Assembly (NCBI GenBank): GCA_025175895.1
Contig: CM045997.1
Location: 105,076,479-105,140,478 of the forward strand
Length of the DNA: 64,000 bases
Origin: Wurfbainia villosa
Lineage: Eukaryota; Streptophyta; Magnoliopsida; Zingiberales; Zingiberaceae
Direction of reading: 5' to 3'
A program made the translations under genes and the position numbers. Shown in pieces: positions 10,714 to 22,290 of the stretch (within the stretch, counting starts at the first letter, position 1; each line of letters opens with the position of its first letter). Below the pieces are notes generated by a model. That model had not been told where the DNA came from. It did not search any database and saw only the letters and a program-made list of their open reading frames with translations.

Positions 10714-11115
10714 TTAGCCCTGTATGTCATTACATATATGTGAGCCACACCCAGTATCCAATACCCAAGTGTCTAAGGAAATAGAATGACAATCAATAAC
10801 GAAGATACCTGAAGAGGATGGGGCATCGGATGCCTTCTTCTTCTTCATGGACTCAAAATAAATCTTGCAGTTTCTTCGCCAGTGGCCTTCCTTGCCACAG
10901 TGATGGCAAGTGTCCTTTTGCGCTGGTTCCGCCTTCTTTGCCTTTTTGTTTTTTCCTTTCTTCTGTTCTTTTGCCTTCCTCTTAGAACCTTTCCTTGAGG
11001 AATCAACTAACAGAACCGCCTTCTCCTCATGCTTCACAGAAGGCTCCACAGTCTTCAGCATATTGAGGAGCTCGGGAATGGTGGATTCCAATTTGTTCAT
11101 CCGATAGTTCATCAC
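10714..11115 (-). pseudogene. copia-1 nucleocapsid zinc knuckle and protease
   Basis: Contains a lysine-rich stretch, then a complete CCHC zinc knuckle CHHCGKEGHWRRNC (RNA binding), then the aspartic protease active site WVLDTGCGSHIC. In the family this protease cleaves the Gag-Pol polyprotein. The frame ends shortly after the active site at a stop, before the rest of the protease fold. Confidence 0.9.
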
Positions 11116-11118
11116 AAA

Positions 11119-11628
11119 TTACGAGAAACTCTTGGGCAAACAATGCAGAATTAAGTCAATACTTAACTCATGATCCATCACAAAACCGAGGGTAGCTAGC
11201 CGCTCGATGTACCCGTTCATCTTTAGCACAAACTGCACTACAGACGAACCTTCTTGTATATTCGTGGTGAAGAGGAGCCTAGAGACCTCGAACCTTTCGG
11301 ATCTCGCTTGCTCATCGAACAACTCATGAAGATGGAAGACCATAGTATTAGCATCCATATGCTCATGCTGCTTTTGCAGCTCAGGTACCATCGCCGCTAG
11401 TATGATGCAACTCGCCAGCTCAGAATCTGCCACATGCTTCTGATAGACCAACATTTGGTCTGGAGTTGCATCGTCCTTAGGACGGTCAGGAAGAGGCTCT
11501 TCAAGGACATATGCAAGCTTTTCCGCCTTGAGAACAATTCTCAGGTTTCTAAGCCAGTCCAGGAAGTTAGGCCCAGTCAGTTTGTTCGAATCCAAAATAG
11601 TGCACAAATTCAAAGACGTCATGATCAA
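11119..11628 (-). pseudogene. copia-1 gag (capsid), broken by a nonsense codon
   Basis: 169 codons. The N-terminus LDSNKLTGPNFLDWLRNLR is the classic start of plant copia Gag, and FEVSRLLFTTNIQEGSSVV and MNGYIERLATLGF follow. It ends at LPKSFS-stop and continues in the same frame with FVMNYRMNKLESTIPELLN. The stop is therefore a point change, most simply CAA to TAA, a C-to-T change of the kind produced at methylated cytosines. Confidence 0.88.
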
Positions 11629-12118
11629 TTTATTGACCTAGAAATACAAAACGAGCATATATGAGAAAATGATTTTAAAAATGCATCAATATACATTTAT
11701 AAATCCCATTCATTTTTTGAATTTCAAAAACCCCAAAATCACTTCGGGAGATCGTAGGTCCATCTCCGAATGGGCTGATATCCATCATAGTTATGAACAA
11801 CCTTGGAGAGAGTTCAACAAATCATTCATAACTACGACGGTAGGTATCAACTATACCGATTGCATATAACGTATATGCAACTATCACAATGTGCTATCAA
11901 CTAATTGAATATTCACACATACATCGGATTGTTAACACATTAACAAATATGCATCATATGCATAGCACCCAACTTCACCTCCCTTTACATCGACCTTGGA
12001 GAGAGTCCAACAAGCCGATGCTCCAGGTTAAAGCCAACCCATTAATCGAAAAATAGTTTTAATATGGTTAGAGCGCATTCAACCAATTAGCCCAGCTTGG
12101 AGAGAGTCCAACAACCAA
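11629..12118 (-). other. copia-1 5' untranslated leader, truncated
   Basis: Matches the leader of copia-2 (30095-30600), including three copies of the motif CTTGGAGAGAGTCCAACAA (one with TTC for TCC) at about 11802-11820, 11994-12012 and 12096-12114. It ends abruptly before the primer-binding site. Confidence 0.75.
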
Positions 12119-12545
12119 AGGCAACCTAGCTAGATGGAAAGTTAGCTTCTATCCAAAATTTTACGATTTTATTTATTTTAAGTATGATACCCGAGAGAAT
12201 AATCTCTAGCCACATCAACAAGTCTAAGCATACATGGCTCCTAGCCACATTAGAATGCATGTGAAATATTCGACAACCCGTATATCTCAACTCTCAATCG
12301 AGCCCCTTAGCTTAGGTACTTAGGTATTTGATCGCTTGAGCAACCCGTCGCCTCATCAACTCAGATGACTCAAGCTCCCTTGCTAGTTTAGAAAACCAAA
12401 TCCCCCATATGATTAAGTTAGGACTCCATGTAATTAATGCAACACTTGAGCTCTTTAAGATAGGTTGAACTCGTCTATACTAACCCAACAATCCCCCTAA
12501 TCCTTATCAGGTTGGCCACATTTCAGAATGGGGCCCCTCCTCCAT
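12119..12545 (-). repeat. Possible LTR fragment of another copia element
   Basis: On the minus strand AGGATTAGGGGGAT, which looks like a polypurine tract, is followed at 12490 by TGTTGGGTTAG, a typical LTR start. The LTR would run left from 12490 to where copia-1 begins. No second copy is in the window. Confidence 0.35.
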
Positions 12546-13626
12546 GCATGCTCCGCCTATGACGATCATATAAATAAGTAAATAACACTTTATGAGAAGG
12601 ATAGTTACACCCAGAGGTGAGACATGTTTAATGGATCGATTGGAATCGAAATTAATTCGTTAAATTTGAAATCGAAATCGATTCGAATGAATCGATTCTG
12701 GAATCGAATCGAAATAATTCTAATTCCGATTTGGTTCAATTTCAATCGATTTCGAAATCAGTTCTAGTTCTGGATTTTTAAAGTTGAAAATTTTTAACAT
12801 GTTAATATGTCTATAAATGGATTTCAACGTCGATAAATTCGAAATCGATTAGAATCGAATCGGAATTGAAACTGAAAAATCGATAAACATATCTAAGACA
12901 ATAATAAATGAGTGACTACAAATCTCCAAAGGCATTCCTCTACAGAAAGAGGAGGTACACAAAGGATAAGACAACTTTGTAATAATTCTACGATTCAAAT
13001 ATCACTTAGCTATATGCCCATGGAGGATGAGAATAAGACAACATTAAACTTCTTAATTTTTTGTGCATCCATTTTTTTTTTTTCTCAAGACAATTTTGAT
13101 GGTTTATACATCAGGCGGGGCGGAGTGACTGAGGAGGTTCATGACTCAAAGCTTTAAGGAAAGCTCCACATAGTCAACCCCACGGAGGCATCACACAAAA
13201 CTACTGAGAGAGAGGAAAATGAGGAAGGGAGTTTTTTCTCACAAGGTGACCCATTTTCTCACAAGAAATATCCCAAGAAGGATACGAGAGGAAACTTAAA
13301 TTCAAAGGAGCTCACAAGGTAAAAATTGAGGAATTATTTATGGGGCATCTGGTTCGTAGAAAATTTTTTATTTTTTATTTTCATTCTCTTTTTTTTTTAG
13401 AAAATAGAAAACGAATTTTTTTATTTTCTAATTTTTCAAAAAAAAATACTCTTTTATTTTTTGAAAAACGAAAATAGAAACAGAAAATAATTATTTCTTA
13501 TTTTTCAGTTTTCCAGAAAATGTTCCTTTATTTTCTAGAAAATGGAAATTGAAAATGCGAAACAAATATGTTTTCTCATTTTCATAGAAAATGAAAATAG
13601 AAAATGAAGAAGAAAATAGATACTTA
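12546..13626. other. Low-complexity intergenic DNA with AATCGA-rich patch
   Basis: Bases 12625-12895 are dense in TCGAT, AATCGA and GAATCG words on both strands, as in the subterminal repeats of some DNA transposons. Bases 13340-13620 are T- and GAAAAT-rich. No coding block is seen. Confidence 0.45.
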
Positions 13627-13812
13627 GAAGGTGTTTGGTAGTGGAGTTTTTCATTTTCATTTTCCTTGAAAAATGAGAAAATACAGAAAAGTTGTTTGGT
13701 TAAGTATTTTCTGTTTTTATTTTCTGAAAAACAAAATCTAATTTGGTTGGAAAATGGAAAACGATTCTATTTTCCAGAAAAAGAAAAAGGCGGAGCTGAA
13801 CCAAACAACGCC
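13627..13812. mobile_element. Tourist-like MITE
   Basis: 186 bp bounded by GAAGGTGTTTGGT on the left and ACCAAACAACGCC on the right (imperfect inverted repeats), with TTA on both outer sides (13624-13626 and 13813-13815). A TTA duplication and a GTTTGGT-type end fit PIF/Harbinger Tourist MITEs. The interior is AT-rich and non-coding. Confidence 0.6.
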
Positions 13813-14009
13813 TTAGTTTCTCTATAGTTTATAATAATACACTTCATGATATTGATGAGAAGAATTGTTAGTAAATTAGAAAAGAGAATTTTTATGATTT
13901 AAATGCTTCATGTGATAGTGAAATTGATACTCATAGCATAAATTATAGAACATTGAATGTTTCTGACTAAGCTTCTTATGGACATAAAAAAAGCACCCAC
14001 TCATATAAT

Positions 14010-15181
14010 AGGTAGATATTTGTGCACCAAAGGAAGAGGAGGAATATGGGCTAAGGAATCTTAAAGAATGGAACAAAGCTTTATTATCAAAGGATCTTTG
14101 GTGGATATAAGACAAACAAGACTCCTTGTGGGTCAAATAGATTCATCAGGTACACTTGGCCAAAGCTAACATATGATCATGGCAGCACAGATTCATCGCT
14201 AGTGACGGTGAAAATAAAAATAGAATGAATTTAATAGTAGAGTGGAATGAGAATAAATTTAATTATTTTAATAACATTGTTTGGTTTATAAGTTGGGAAT
14301 AAAAGTGAAGACAACAACGTCGATGTCGTTATCGGTAGTTGCCGACTGCCCACCGTCGAACAGCGTCGACGACTGATGCAAGTGTTGGCAACCATCGATC
14401 GCCAGCGGCCGACGATCGCCGACAGTGTCAATCGTCGATGGTTGTCGACCGTCGTCGACGGTCGTCGGTCGTCGGTCGTCGGTCGCCGCATGATCGTCGA
14501 TTGTCGCGGTCACTATTGGTCGTGAGGCATCGGTGGTCGCCAACTCCAAACACCGGTTGCCAGTGGTCGCCGACCGTTGGTGGTCGCCAGCCATCGACAG
14601 TCACCGATCGTCGACGATCACCGGTCATCGGTCGTCGACCGTTAGTCACTCGCTGACCGTCGATCGACCATCATCGGGCGCCCACTAGTATCGATCGTCG
14701 GTCAACAACTGTCGCTTGTCGCCCTCTGCCCACCGCCCATCACCCATCGTCCGCCGCTCGCCGACGTCGGTCGTCAGTCGTTGATCGTCGAACATCGACC
14801 AACGACGATCAACGATCATTTATCATTTTCATTCTCATTCCCAAATCTATCATTTAGATCGGATTTCGTTGATTCTCAAATATTTAGATATCATTTCAAA
14901 ATTTCAATTTTAAATCCATTAATCAAATATCATATATCATGTTCATTTTCATTCTCTCATTCCATACTCTCCCTGAGAAGTTGGTGCACATCCATGATAA
15001 GGTTTTGGCATCGCTTGGCTCTCCTTTGACAACAACACAAGGCTTAGTGGGGTGGTATGCACGAGTATGAATTCTTTAGATGGTCAAGAGTTATGAAAGC
15101 ATGGGCTACCATGATGATATGAAAGTCTTACATACAATCCCGTCATATTTTCAGTATGCCTATTGATGCATAGAAGACTAT
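14010..15181 (+). pseudogene. Split LINE ORF2 C-terminal fragment
   Basis: Plus strand 14010-14165 reads PKEEEEYGLRNLKEWNKALL then DSLWVK and IHQVHLAKANI, with stops. This aligns with the intact LINE block KEEGGYGLRDLRSWNSALL and DSLWVRWVHHKYL at 7089-10166. After an insertion it seems to resume near 15070 with EYEFFRWSRVMKAWA, like the AYEFFR...W block of plant L1. The right limit is uncertain. Confidence 0.6.
14236..14973. mobile_element. Inverted-repeat element with GC-rich CGTCGACC core
   Basis: Left arm AGAGTGGAATGAGAATAAA (14239-14257) pairs imperfectly with the right arm, whose reverse complement reads GAGAGTATGGAATGAGAGAA (ending near 14973). Inner arms GTTTATAAGTTGGGAATAAA and, reversed, GATTTGGGAATGAGAATG also match. 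Between them, 14315-14812 is an extremely CpG-rich core of shuffled GTCG/CGAC words. It splits the LINE fragment. Open frames in the core on both strands are products of the repeat and are not genes. Confidence 0.5.
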
Positions 15182-15672
15182 TGTCACAGGGCCAATTCTA
15201 CCTTAGAATTTTTTCTGCACGGCAACCAAGTCCCACACTTGATTCAACCTACAAATGCACCACAAATCCTGCAAGAGAATGCACAAGCAAAGGCAAAACC
15301 CAAGCCACGAACAAGACACCTAATGTACAGGAGAAAACTCCCAACCTTTCTTATATTCACAAATAAGGATTACAAAGTGGACTCTTGACAGATTGCTCAC
15401 ACATTCCTCTCTGCCCAGCCAATGCCCAACATTGCCTATTTATCATGCATAGGCAGAAGTTGGCTTGGTGGTTACAAGCAGTTTCGAGACAGTTTGGTCA
15501 ACTGTCATGTCACATGTCCAACCGCCAGTCCACATCACCCGCTGCTCTGGCACCATACTTGATCTGTCAGCACCCTTGTGCTCTGCTCAGGTCCGCTGCA
15601 TGGATTGCTGCTTTGGCATCGTGTCAAATGCTAGCTTGCATGCCCTGTGCATGGCCCAAGTCCTGCACCATG
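15182..15672 (-). repeat. Left part of 3' LTR of gypsy element D
   Basis: This piece and 33607-33904 form one LTR of about 0.79 kb, split by copia-2. On the minus strand it carries GATAAATAGG (a TATA-like box near 15435-15450) and a downstream AATATAAG. The outer end is placed at TGTCACAGGGCC because a TG start is needed there, but the boundary is uncertain by tens of bases. Confidence 0.55.
15668..15672. repeat. Target-site duplication of copia-2, left copy
   Basis: CCATG immediately before TGTTGGG; the right copy is 33602-33606. Confidence 0.92.
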
Positions 15673-17898
15673 TGTTGGGTTTCCGGCACCGCGGCGTGTG
15701 TGTGTTCGATCATGTTTCGTAAACATGAGCACAGCGGAAGCAATTAAAAATAATAAATCTATATTTATTACAACACACACAACACACGCATGCATATTAC
15801 AACAAGTGTAGACATAACCGTAAATTAAAATTTGCAATAAAGGAAAATTATTTATGTTATACCTTTCGTATGACGTGTAGCGGGAACGGCATCAACCGGA
15901 ACGATCCTCGTAAGAATCGTCTCTATCCGTATCCACGCCGAGCTCCTCGGGATGACTTCGCTAAGCCACGAGCTTCGTCTTCTTACGGGTTACTAGCATC
16001 GTGTTGAAGACAACGTGATCGAGAGATGATCACGATCTGAATCCAAATTCGGATCCAAAACCGAGTCCCCAAAACTCGATTCTCCGGAGAGGTATTCGTC
16101 AACCGTTTGACGAATCCTTCGTCCCCCACCTCAGAGGATTACCGAAGATCAAATCTCCGGTAAGTTAGCCGCTGTCGGATCACTAACCGTCGTCCAAACG
16201 ACGCTCCGACAACAAAGAAACAAGCTGTCCAGAAAAACTGGACAGCTTTTGGTGGAGGAATAGAGGCCGGCTAAGGAAAGATGGAAGCTCACCTTATCAC
16301 CGAACCCAAAGGAGATCACCGGAGGGTCGCCGGAGGTTCTCCGGCTGAAGCTTGGACGCCGGCAAAGACTTGGACGGCTGCACATAAGCTGGGCGGCGGC
16401 AGCTTTAGGGTTGGCGCCAATTAACTCCAAGGTGGAGGTGGGCGGCAACTCAAAGGGGCTAGGGTTTTGATTAGTTAGGGTTTAACAATCCCTTAAGCCC
16501 TCTTTTATAGAGAACTAATTCTCTTAATGGTTAATGGATCATATCCATAAAGCCCGTTAACCCGCTCCATTAGGATAAGTTAAAATAAACCAAACCATGA
16601 TGGTTTATTTTAAGTTAAAACGAACCAAACCAACCTTTGGTTCATTCGTTTAATATAAATCAAACCCTTTGGTTTATTCTCATCCATTGGATTAGAACCA
16701 AACCATTTTGGTCCATCCATTATGTCTTCATAAGACACGGCCCATCCACGCTTCCATTGCGACTGAAACAATTTCATGCTCGCTTTATGTTTTGTCCAAC
16801 CAAACATAGTTTCTCTCGGTCTGAGAATCCCATTCTCAAGCTCGTTTTAAATCCTTTGGATTACACTCGTTGTGCGTGTGACCAAATAGGTTCTCGGTTT
16901 ATGTTGACCGTCTATAATTAACTATTAATTATAGAACGATCATGAGTGGCACCTAGTAGTACATCATGATCCCCAATTAACCGAAAAGATCAACGGTTGA
17001 TCCAGAACTATTTCTGAAACCCTTCAGTAGCTCGAATGAATCGTGCCCCATTCCCTTCACTCATCTTATACCCACTTGGTTCAGGACATGGTCTATAGTG
17101 TCAGTCCCCACTAGGCTGACTACGTCACACCTAACCCAAGTATCATTTCCTCGTCCTACGGATTCTAGTTACTCCACATGTATCGAAGAGTACCTTACTC
17201 TATACATGTAATGCTTTGGCCAAAGACTTTAGTAACAATCCGACGAGAGGCCATGGGTATACATCTCCTCGCAAGGAGTGGTGAATCCTTTATAGGCTAT
17301 TCAAACACCTTCGATCACTTCGACTTATACCCAATCATCCCGGATCCACATCTCCTTAGAGATGTTTGCTTAAGATGTCAAAGCATAAGTCTCCATGATC
17401 AAGATGACTTGAATACCGCAAGTCAAAGGAACCTCGCACTTAAGCCACAATAAGAACTTCATTGACATATCTATATATGCAGAGAACCATATGAAGTCTT
17501 ACGGCTGGTCACTCCAATGAACTAGTTACCATAACTAGCATCCACGATTAACTCCGGACATCACTATGTCTCCAGCCAGTGAGAATCAGCTGCTTGGATA
17601 CACCAAGGAGTATACCTCGTGCTAGTCTCGACAGAATTGATGGTGTCCAAATCCATCAATTCATCGATTAGGGATAATTCCGATACATCACAATTACACA
17701 TGTAGAGATACTCACTAGTTGTGATCCAATCACAAATTCTCTCATGCTGTGAATCGTATCGTGGACATTCAGTAAATGAGTTTAAGATCCAATCAAATAC
17801 ATTAAACATGTATACTCAAATAGTGAATCTTTATTTATCATATAAATGGTTCATACATAAGGCGATTGCCTTAGGACATCTCTCATATATTACTAACA
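15673..17898 (-). repeat. 3' LTR of copia-2
   Basis: Starts TGTTGGGTTTCC and ends TACTAACA. The minus-strand polypurine tract AAGTGGGAGTC lies at 17899-17909. Confidence 0.95.
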
Positions 17899-18300
17899 GA
17901 CTCCCACTTGGCCTAATGCCAATCGCTACGGTATCCAATACCATAAGCTCGAACATGACCCTCAAACTTACTTTGAGGTAATGCCTTAGTCAAAGGATCC
18001 GCTAAGTTCCTTTCAGTGGGAATTTTCTCGATTTGTATTTCGTTCCTACTGATGATCTCTCTGATAAGATGATAGCGGCGAAGCACATGTTTGGATCATT
18101 GATGAGACCACATCAAGTTCATAGATGAACTTATTGATCCAAACCGCTTCCTTCTTTGCCTAAAGTCGCAACGATTCTCGCTTTTAGTGGCAGAATCCGC
18201 TATAGTGTCAAGCTTGGAACCTTTCCAACTTATTGCGCCTCCATTTTAGGTGAATACATACCCAGACTGAGACATGGAATCATCCTTGTCTGTCTGGAGC
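17899..18300 (-). pseudogene. copia-2 RNase H, internally deleted
   Basis: Matches 5151-5560 of copia-1 at both ends but jumps from TTGATGAGACC to CATCAAGTTCATAG, losing about 90 bp that encode the central catalytic part of RNase H. Small indels follow. Confidence 0.75.
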
Positions 18301-19881
18301 TGGCATCCGTATACCCACGTGTCACCATGTACCCTTCTCCATATATTAGGAACGCATCCTTAGTTCTTCTCAAGCACTTAAGGATCGTCTTAACAGCCAC
18401 CCAATGATCCATTCCTGGATCAGACTGGTATCTGCTCGTGACACTCAGAGCATACGATACATCGAGCCTTGTACATAACATAGCATACATGATAGATCCT
18501 ATTGCGGATGCATAGGGAATCTTACTCATGCAAATCCTCTCATCTTCTGTGCGCGGACACATAGACTTCGAAAGGTGTACCCCATGCCTGATGGGTAAGA
18601 AACCTTTCTTGGATTCCGACATGCTAAACCTCTTTAGCACTCGGTCTATATATGTAGATCAAAAGACCAAGCAACTGCTTCGATCTATCTCTATAGATCT
18701 TAATCCCGAGGATGTAGGTTGCTTCTCCTGTGTCTTTCATGGAGAATGTCTTGGATAACCAAACCTTCACTATCAGAAGATTGAAACATCGCTTTCCTAT
18801 AAGTAGTATGTCATCGACATACAATACTAGGAACACGACTGCACTCCCACTAACCTTCTTGTACACACAAGGTTCGTCTGGATTTTGTGAGAAATCAAAC
18901 TTTTTGATCGTCTCATCAAAACGGATATTCCAGCTCCTGGATGCTTGCTTCAATCCATAAATGGACCGTCGCAATTTGCATACCTTGGTTTTATCAACCG
19001 ATGTGAAACCCTCAGGCTGTATCATATACACGTCCTCAAGCAGGTTTCCATTAAGGAAAGTTGTTTTCACATCCATCTGCCATATCTCATAATCATAATG
19101 AGCCGCTATGGCCAGGAGCATCCGAATGGATTTAAGCATAGCTACAGGCGAATAGGTTTCGTCATAATCAACACCTTGTTTTTGACGATATCCTTTTGCC
19201 ACCAATCTAGCCTTATAGGTAATCACATTACCATCCATGTCGGTTTTCTTCTTGAAAACCCACTTGCACCCTATAGGCTTTATCCCTTCAGGTGGGTCAA
19301 CCAAGTTCCAAACTTGGTTTTCATACATGGAATCCATTTCCGACTTCATGGCACCAAGCCACTTATCCCTTTCTGAACTTGTCAGCACTTCTTCATAACT
19401 GGTAGGCTCCTCATCATCAATGAGTAACACGTCGTTCGATTCACTTACGAGAAATCCATATCTCTCAGGAATATTGCGTGTTCTGCCAGATCTACGAAGA
19501 TGTGGTGTTACAATAGGTCCAGCCGATTGCTCATCACTATGAGTTGTCGGCTGTTGTGCTTCACCAGGTATCTCATCAATGTCTATTTGAGTCTCTCGAG
19601 TCTCCTCAAGCTCGACGACACTCCCACTGTTTTCTTGCAAGAGAAACTCTTTCTCTAGAAACACAGCATGCCTTGAAACAAACACCTTTTGTTCCACAGG
19701 ATGATAGAATTGGTAACCCCTTGTTTCCTTAGGGTATCCAATAAATAGACATTTATCAGACTTAGCATCCAATTTGTCTGATACTGTCCACTTCACATAA
19801 GCAGGACAACCCCATATCTTCGAGTAAGATACATGAGGTTTCTTACTATTCCATATCTCATATGGAGTAGTTGAGACTACC
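18301..19881 (-). pseudogene. copia-2 reverse transcriptase and integrase C-terminus
   Basis: The long frame 18624-19796 runs from the integrase tail (KCLFIGYPKETRGYQFY, SRHAVFLEKEF) through RT: GCKWVFKKKTDMDGNVITYK, ARLVAKGYRQKQGVDYDETY, DVKTTFLNGNLLEDVYM, SIYGLKQASRSW, and the catalytic YVDD near 18811-18822. A frameshift follows in the thumb. The connecting frame 18230-18640 holds the RT-RNase H linker (KIPYASAIGSIMYAMLCTR) and GYTDASS. These two frames give the fullest view of this family's RT in the window. Confidence 0.9.
19877..19881. repeat. Target-site duplication of element E, left copy
   Basis: CTACC before TGTTGGTG; the right copy is 28384-28388. Confidence 0.93.
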
Positions 19882-20300
19882 TGTTGGTGCAGTGGGCACC
19901 TAAGTCGAACCTATGTTTTGATTATAGCAAACGATACAAAGTTAAGCTTATATTGTTATCTCACGAGCTAAATCAAGTGTGCAGAAAAGTCTCAATGCTG
20001 GAGCTGAAGGCTAGCGACACCCGGAGGAAGCCGCGGTGGTCGGGCGACACTCGAGTTACTTTGGAGGGAGCCGAAGGAATCGAGTGGAAGGCCGAAAGCA
20101 AAAGCGACAAGTAAGTATCGAGGTAAGCTCGTGTGTGCAAGCGTAAGTGAGGTCGTGTCCTTTGTACGGGGACGTCCTTAGGCGACGATCCAACCCAAGA
20201 CTTCCCATGGAAGGTCTATGTTGAGATCGGACGGCAAGTGGCCGTCGAATTCACTTGTATTTTGAGCTAAACTCCTTTTTTAGTCAAAAATCGTGGCTGC

Positions 20301-20382
20301 CAGTTCAACCGGCCAGTTCAACCGGCGACAGTTCAACCGGCCAGTTCAACCGGCGGCAGTTCAACCGGCCAGTTCAACCGGT
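20301..20382 (+). repeat. CAGTTCAACCGG minisatellite in E LTR
   Basis: Six copies start at 20301, 20314, 20329, 20342, 20357 and 20370, so the spacing alternates 13 and 15 bp (a 28-bp dimer repeated three times). The 3' LTR has only a shorter, degraded version at about 27733-27798. Confidence 0.85.
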
Positions 20383-20483
20383 GGTCAAAAATCAGCCTCG
20401 AGGAGTCAAGCTTTATCACCATTTTTCAAGGAGTTTTGTGCCCATTTGTGATTGGTTGAAGACCCATTCGTTGAGGGGCTTAA

Positions 20484-20497
20484 AGGCTATAAAAGGA
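20484..20497 (+). promoter_or_regulatory. TATA box of element E LTR
   Basis: GGCTATAAAAGGAG is conserved in the 3' LTR near 27898-27911. Position in the LTR and sequence both fit the RNA polymerase II start for the genomic RNA. Confidence 0.65.
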
Positions 20498-20971
20498 GGG
20501 CCAAACCTAGGGTTTTTCATCAATTCAAAAGCTTCCAAGTGCTTCCGATACGCTGACTCCTACATCCCTACGACGAAGCCGCTGAGACGACGATTAAAGC
20601 TTCAACCTCCAATCCTTGAAGTCGTCGGTATAATCTTTAATTTTGTATAAGTTGTCTTTATTTTCAAGCTTTAAATCATATCAAGGAGAGGAGTGTCCTC
20701 TACCTTGAATCTTTATTGAGTTTTGTATTCGCTAACTCCTATCTCTATCGAGAAGGAGTTCGTTTAATATTTGCCCTCCGTGCGTGGTCAAGGACCATTA
20801 GGGCCTTGGAGTAGTAGCCGTAGGCTACGAACCAAGTAAAAACCCCTCGTGTTTTTATTTATTTATTGCTATCTTTCCGCTGCGTTTACTCGTGCCAATT
20901 CGAACGATTACGAAAAGTTTTTTCTTAGCGCTATTCACCCCCCCCCCTCTAGCGCTCAAATCGATCCAACA

Positions 20972-20990
20972 ATTGGTATCAGAGCCGGGG
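20972..20990 (+). other. Primer-binding site of element E
   Basis: ATTGGTATCAGAGCCGGGG directly after the LTR, complementary to the 3' end of initiator Met-tRNA. Confidence 0.9.
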
Positions 20991-21190
20991 GTTGCTAAGA
21001 TTTGGTGAAACCACCAATCTAGCTTTTTTTTTACAGATTTATTTTCTTTTAATTCTGTTTATTTCTATTTATTTTGTTTGTTAAATTCTCTCCCGCACTA
21101 CTAATCCAAGACGCGAGTCTTGGTACTTGTTTTTGAGTTTTTGTCTTTGCTAGCTTTTCGGTCTTCGTCTCTTTTTGTCTTTTTGTTTCA

Positions 21191-22290
21191 ATGGCCCATC
21201 TCGAGGGTTTTAGCACCGTCCGACCTCCGTTTTATAACGGAGATGACTTCCGGTATTGGAAGGGGCGGCGGGAATGCTGTCTTAATACCCCACGCGAGAT
21301 GTGGATCATAATCCAAACGGGTTTCACACTTCCGACTAATGAAGTGGGTGACTCCTTGGATTATGATCAATGGACCGTTGCAACAAAACGACAAGTCAAA
21401 GCCGACGCCAAGGCAACACAAATCCTCCAATGCGGCCTATCCAAGGAGGAGTTAAATCGCGCCGCCCTTCATAAGCGCAAAGGATCTTTGGAATAAAATA
21501 ATCGAGTTACAAGAAGGATCGGTTAAAGCCTAGGTATGTAAGCTTGATTTGTTATTCAATAAATTGTACACACTAAAAATGCAGGAAAACGAATCCGCGA
21601 CGCAACTCCACGCCCGTGTCCAGACATAGTCAACAACCTACACGCAATCGGGCAAAAGGTCAAAACCGCGACCTTATAAGGTATGTTCTAAACTCTTTCC
21701 GAGGACTACCTTGTGGCATCCATGGTCGATGCCTACAAGGTCTCCAAGGATCTTTCTAATTTTAGGTTAGATGAACTCTTTTCCTATTTATAATTACATG
21801 AACCATCCAACTCGGAACACGTGAGGGGTATAGCCTTATTTGCAGGATCAAAGAAGAAGAAAATCGCAAGCAAGCCACCACCAACCGAGGAGGAAGACGA
21901 GTCCAAGAAGAAGTTGACCCGGAGTTGATCACAACTAATGAACCTAGCTCAAGAATAGCCAAGGGACGAAAAGCGAACCACGACTGACCCAACCAAGGTA
22001 AACCTAAAAGTTCTAATATTAGGTGTTATGAGTGTAACAGGTGTTGGACATATCAAGTCCGAAAGTGCCCCAAGCTCAACCACCACCAAGGACCTAAGCA
22101 CAAGAAGGCCCTCAACGCGACATGGGAAGAAGCCATCCAAGAAGACGAAGACCACGCCTTCATGGCGAAATCAATTGAGTCGAGACACGAGACCGAACCC
22201 GAACTTGAGTCAACCGAGGATGATTCGACTACGAAGCAACCTTCAACACTGATACGCATCCGGCTCAAAAGATACCCTTAAGGTGAGTCG
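21191..22290 (+). pseudogene. Element E gag, frameshifted
   Basis: Begins MAHLEGFSTVRPPFYNGDDF, RYWKGRRECCL, a typical SIRE Gag start (ATG at 21191), and is open to 21496. Later pieces in other frames include a damaged zinc knuckle (CYECNRCW...RKCPK near 22027-22075) and an acidic tail. Several indels separate them. Confidence 0.8.

Larger units (their letters stand above)
2960..12118 (-). mobile_element. copia-1: Ty1/copia LTR retrotransposon, 5'-truncated
   Basis: Minus-strand element with domain order gag, zinc knuckle, protease, integrase, reverse transcriptase, RNase H, which is the copia order. The 3' LTR is 2960-5150. The body runs right to about 12118, where similarity to the complete relative copia-2 (15673-33601) stops; the 5' LTR and primer-binding site are absent. 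Two large lesions are seen against copia-2: about 560 bp of RT is missing at about 6240, and a LINE sits at 7036-10138. The gag also has a nonsense codon. RT and RNase H motifs suggest the Tork superclade; the exact clade is inference. Confidence 0.9.
19882..20971 (+). repeat. 5' LTR of element E
   Basis: TGTTGGTGCAGTGG to GATCCAACA. Contains a CAGTTCAACCGG minisatellite at 20301-20382 and GGCTATAAAAGG (TATA box) near 20484-20497, which marks the likely start of the element RNA. Confidence 0.95.

Noticed and set aside
14286..14656. Arg/Asp/Ser-rich open frames on both strands
   Set aside because: They are products of the GTCG/CGAC word repeat, which lacks stops in most frames.
15385..15747. 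Cys/Trp-rich plus-strand frame of 120 codons
   Set aside because: It crosses the CCATG duplication from the D LTR into the copia-2 LTR, so it cannot be an ancestral gene.
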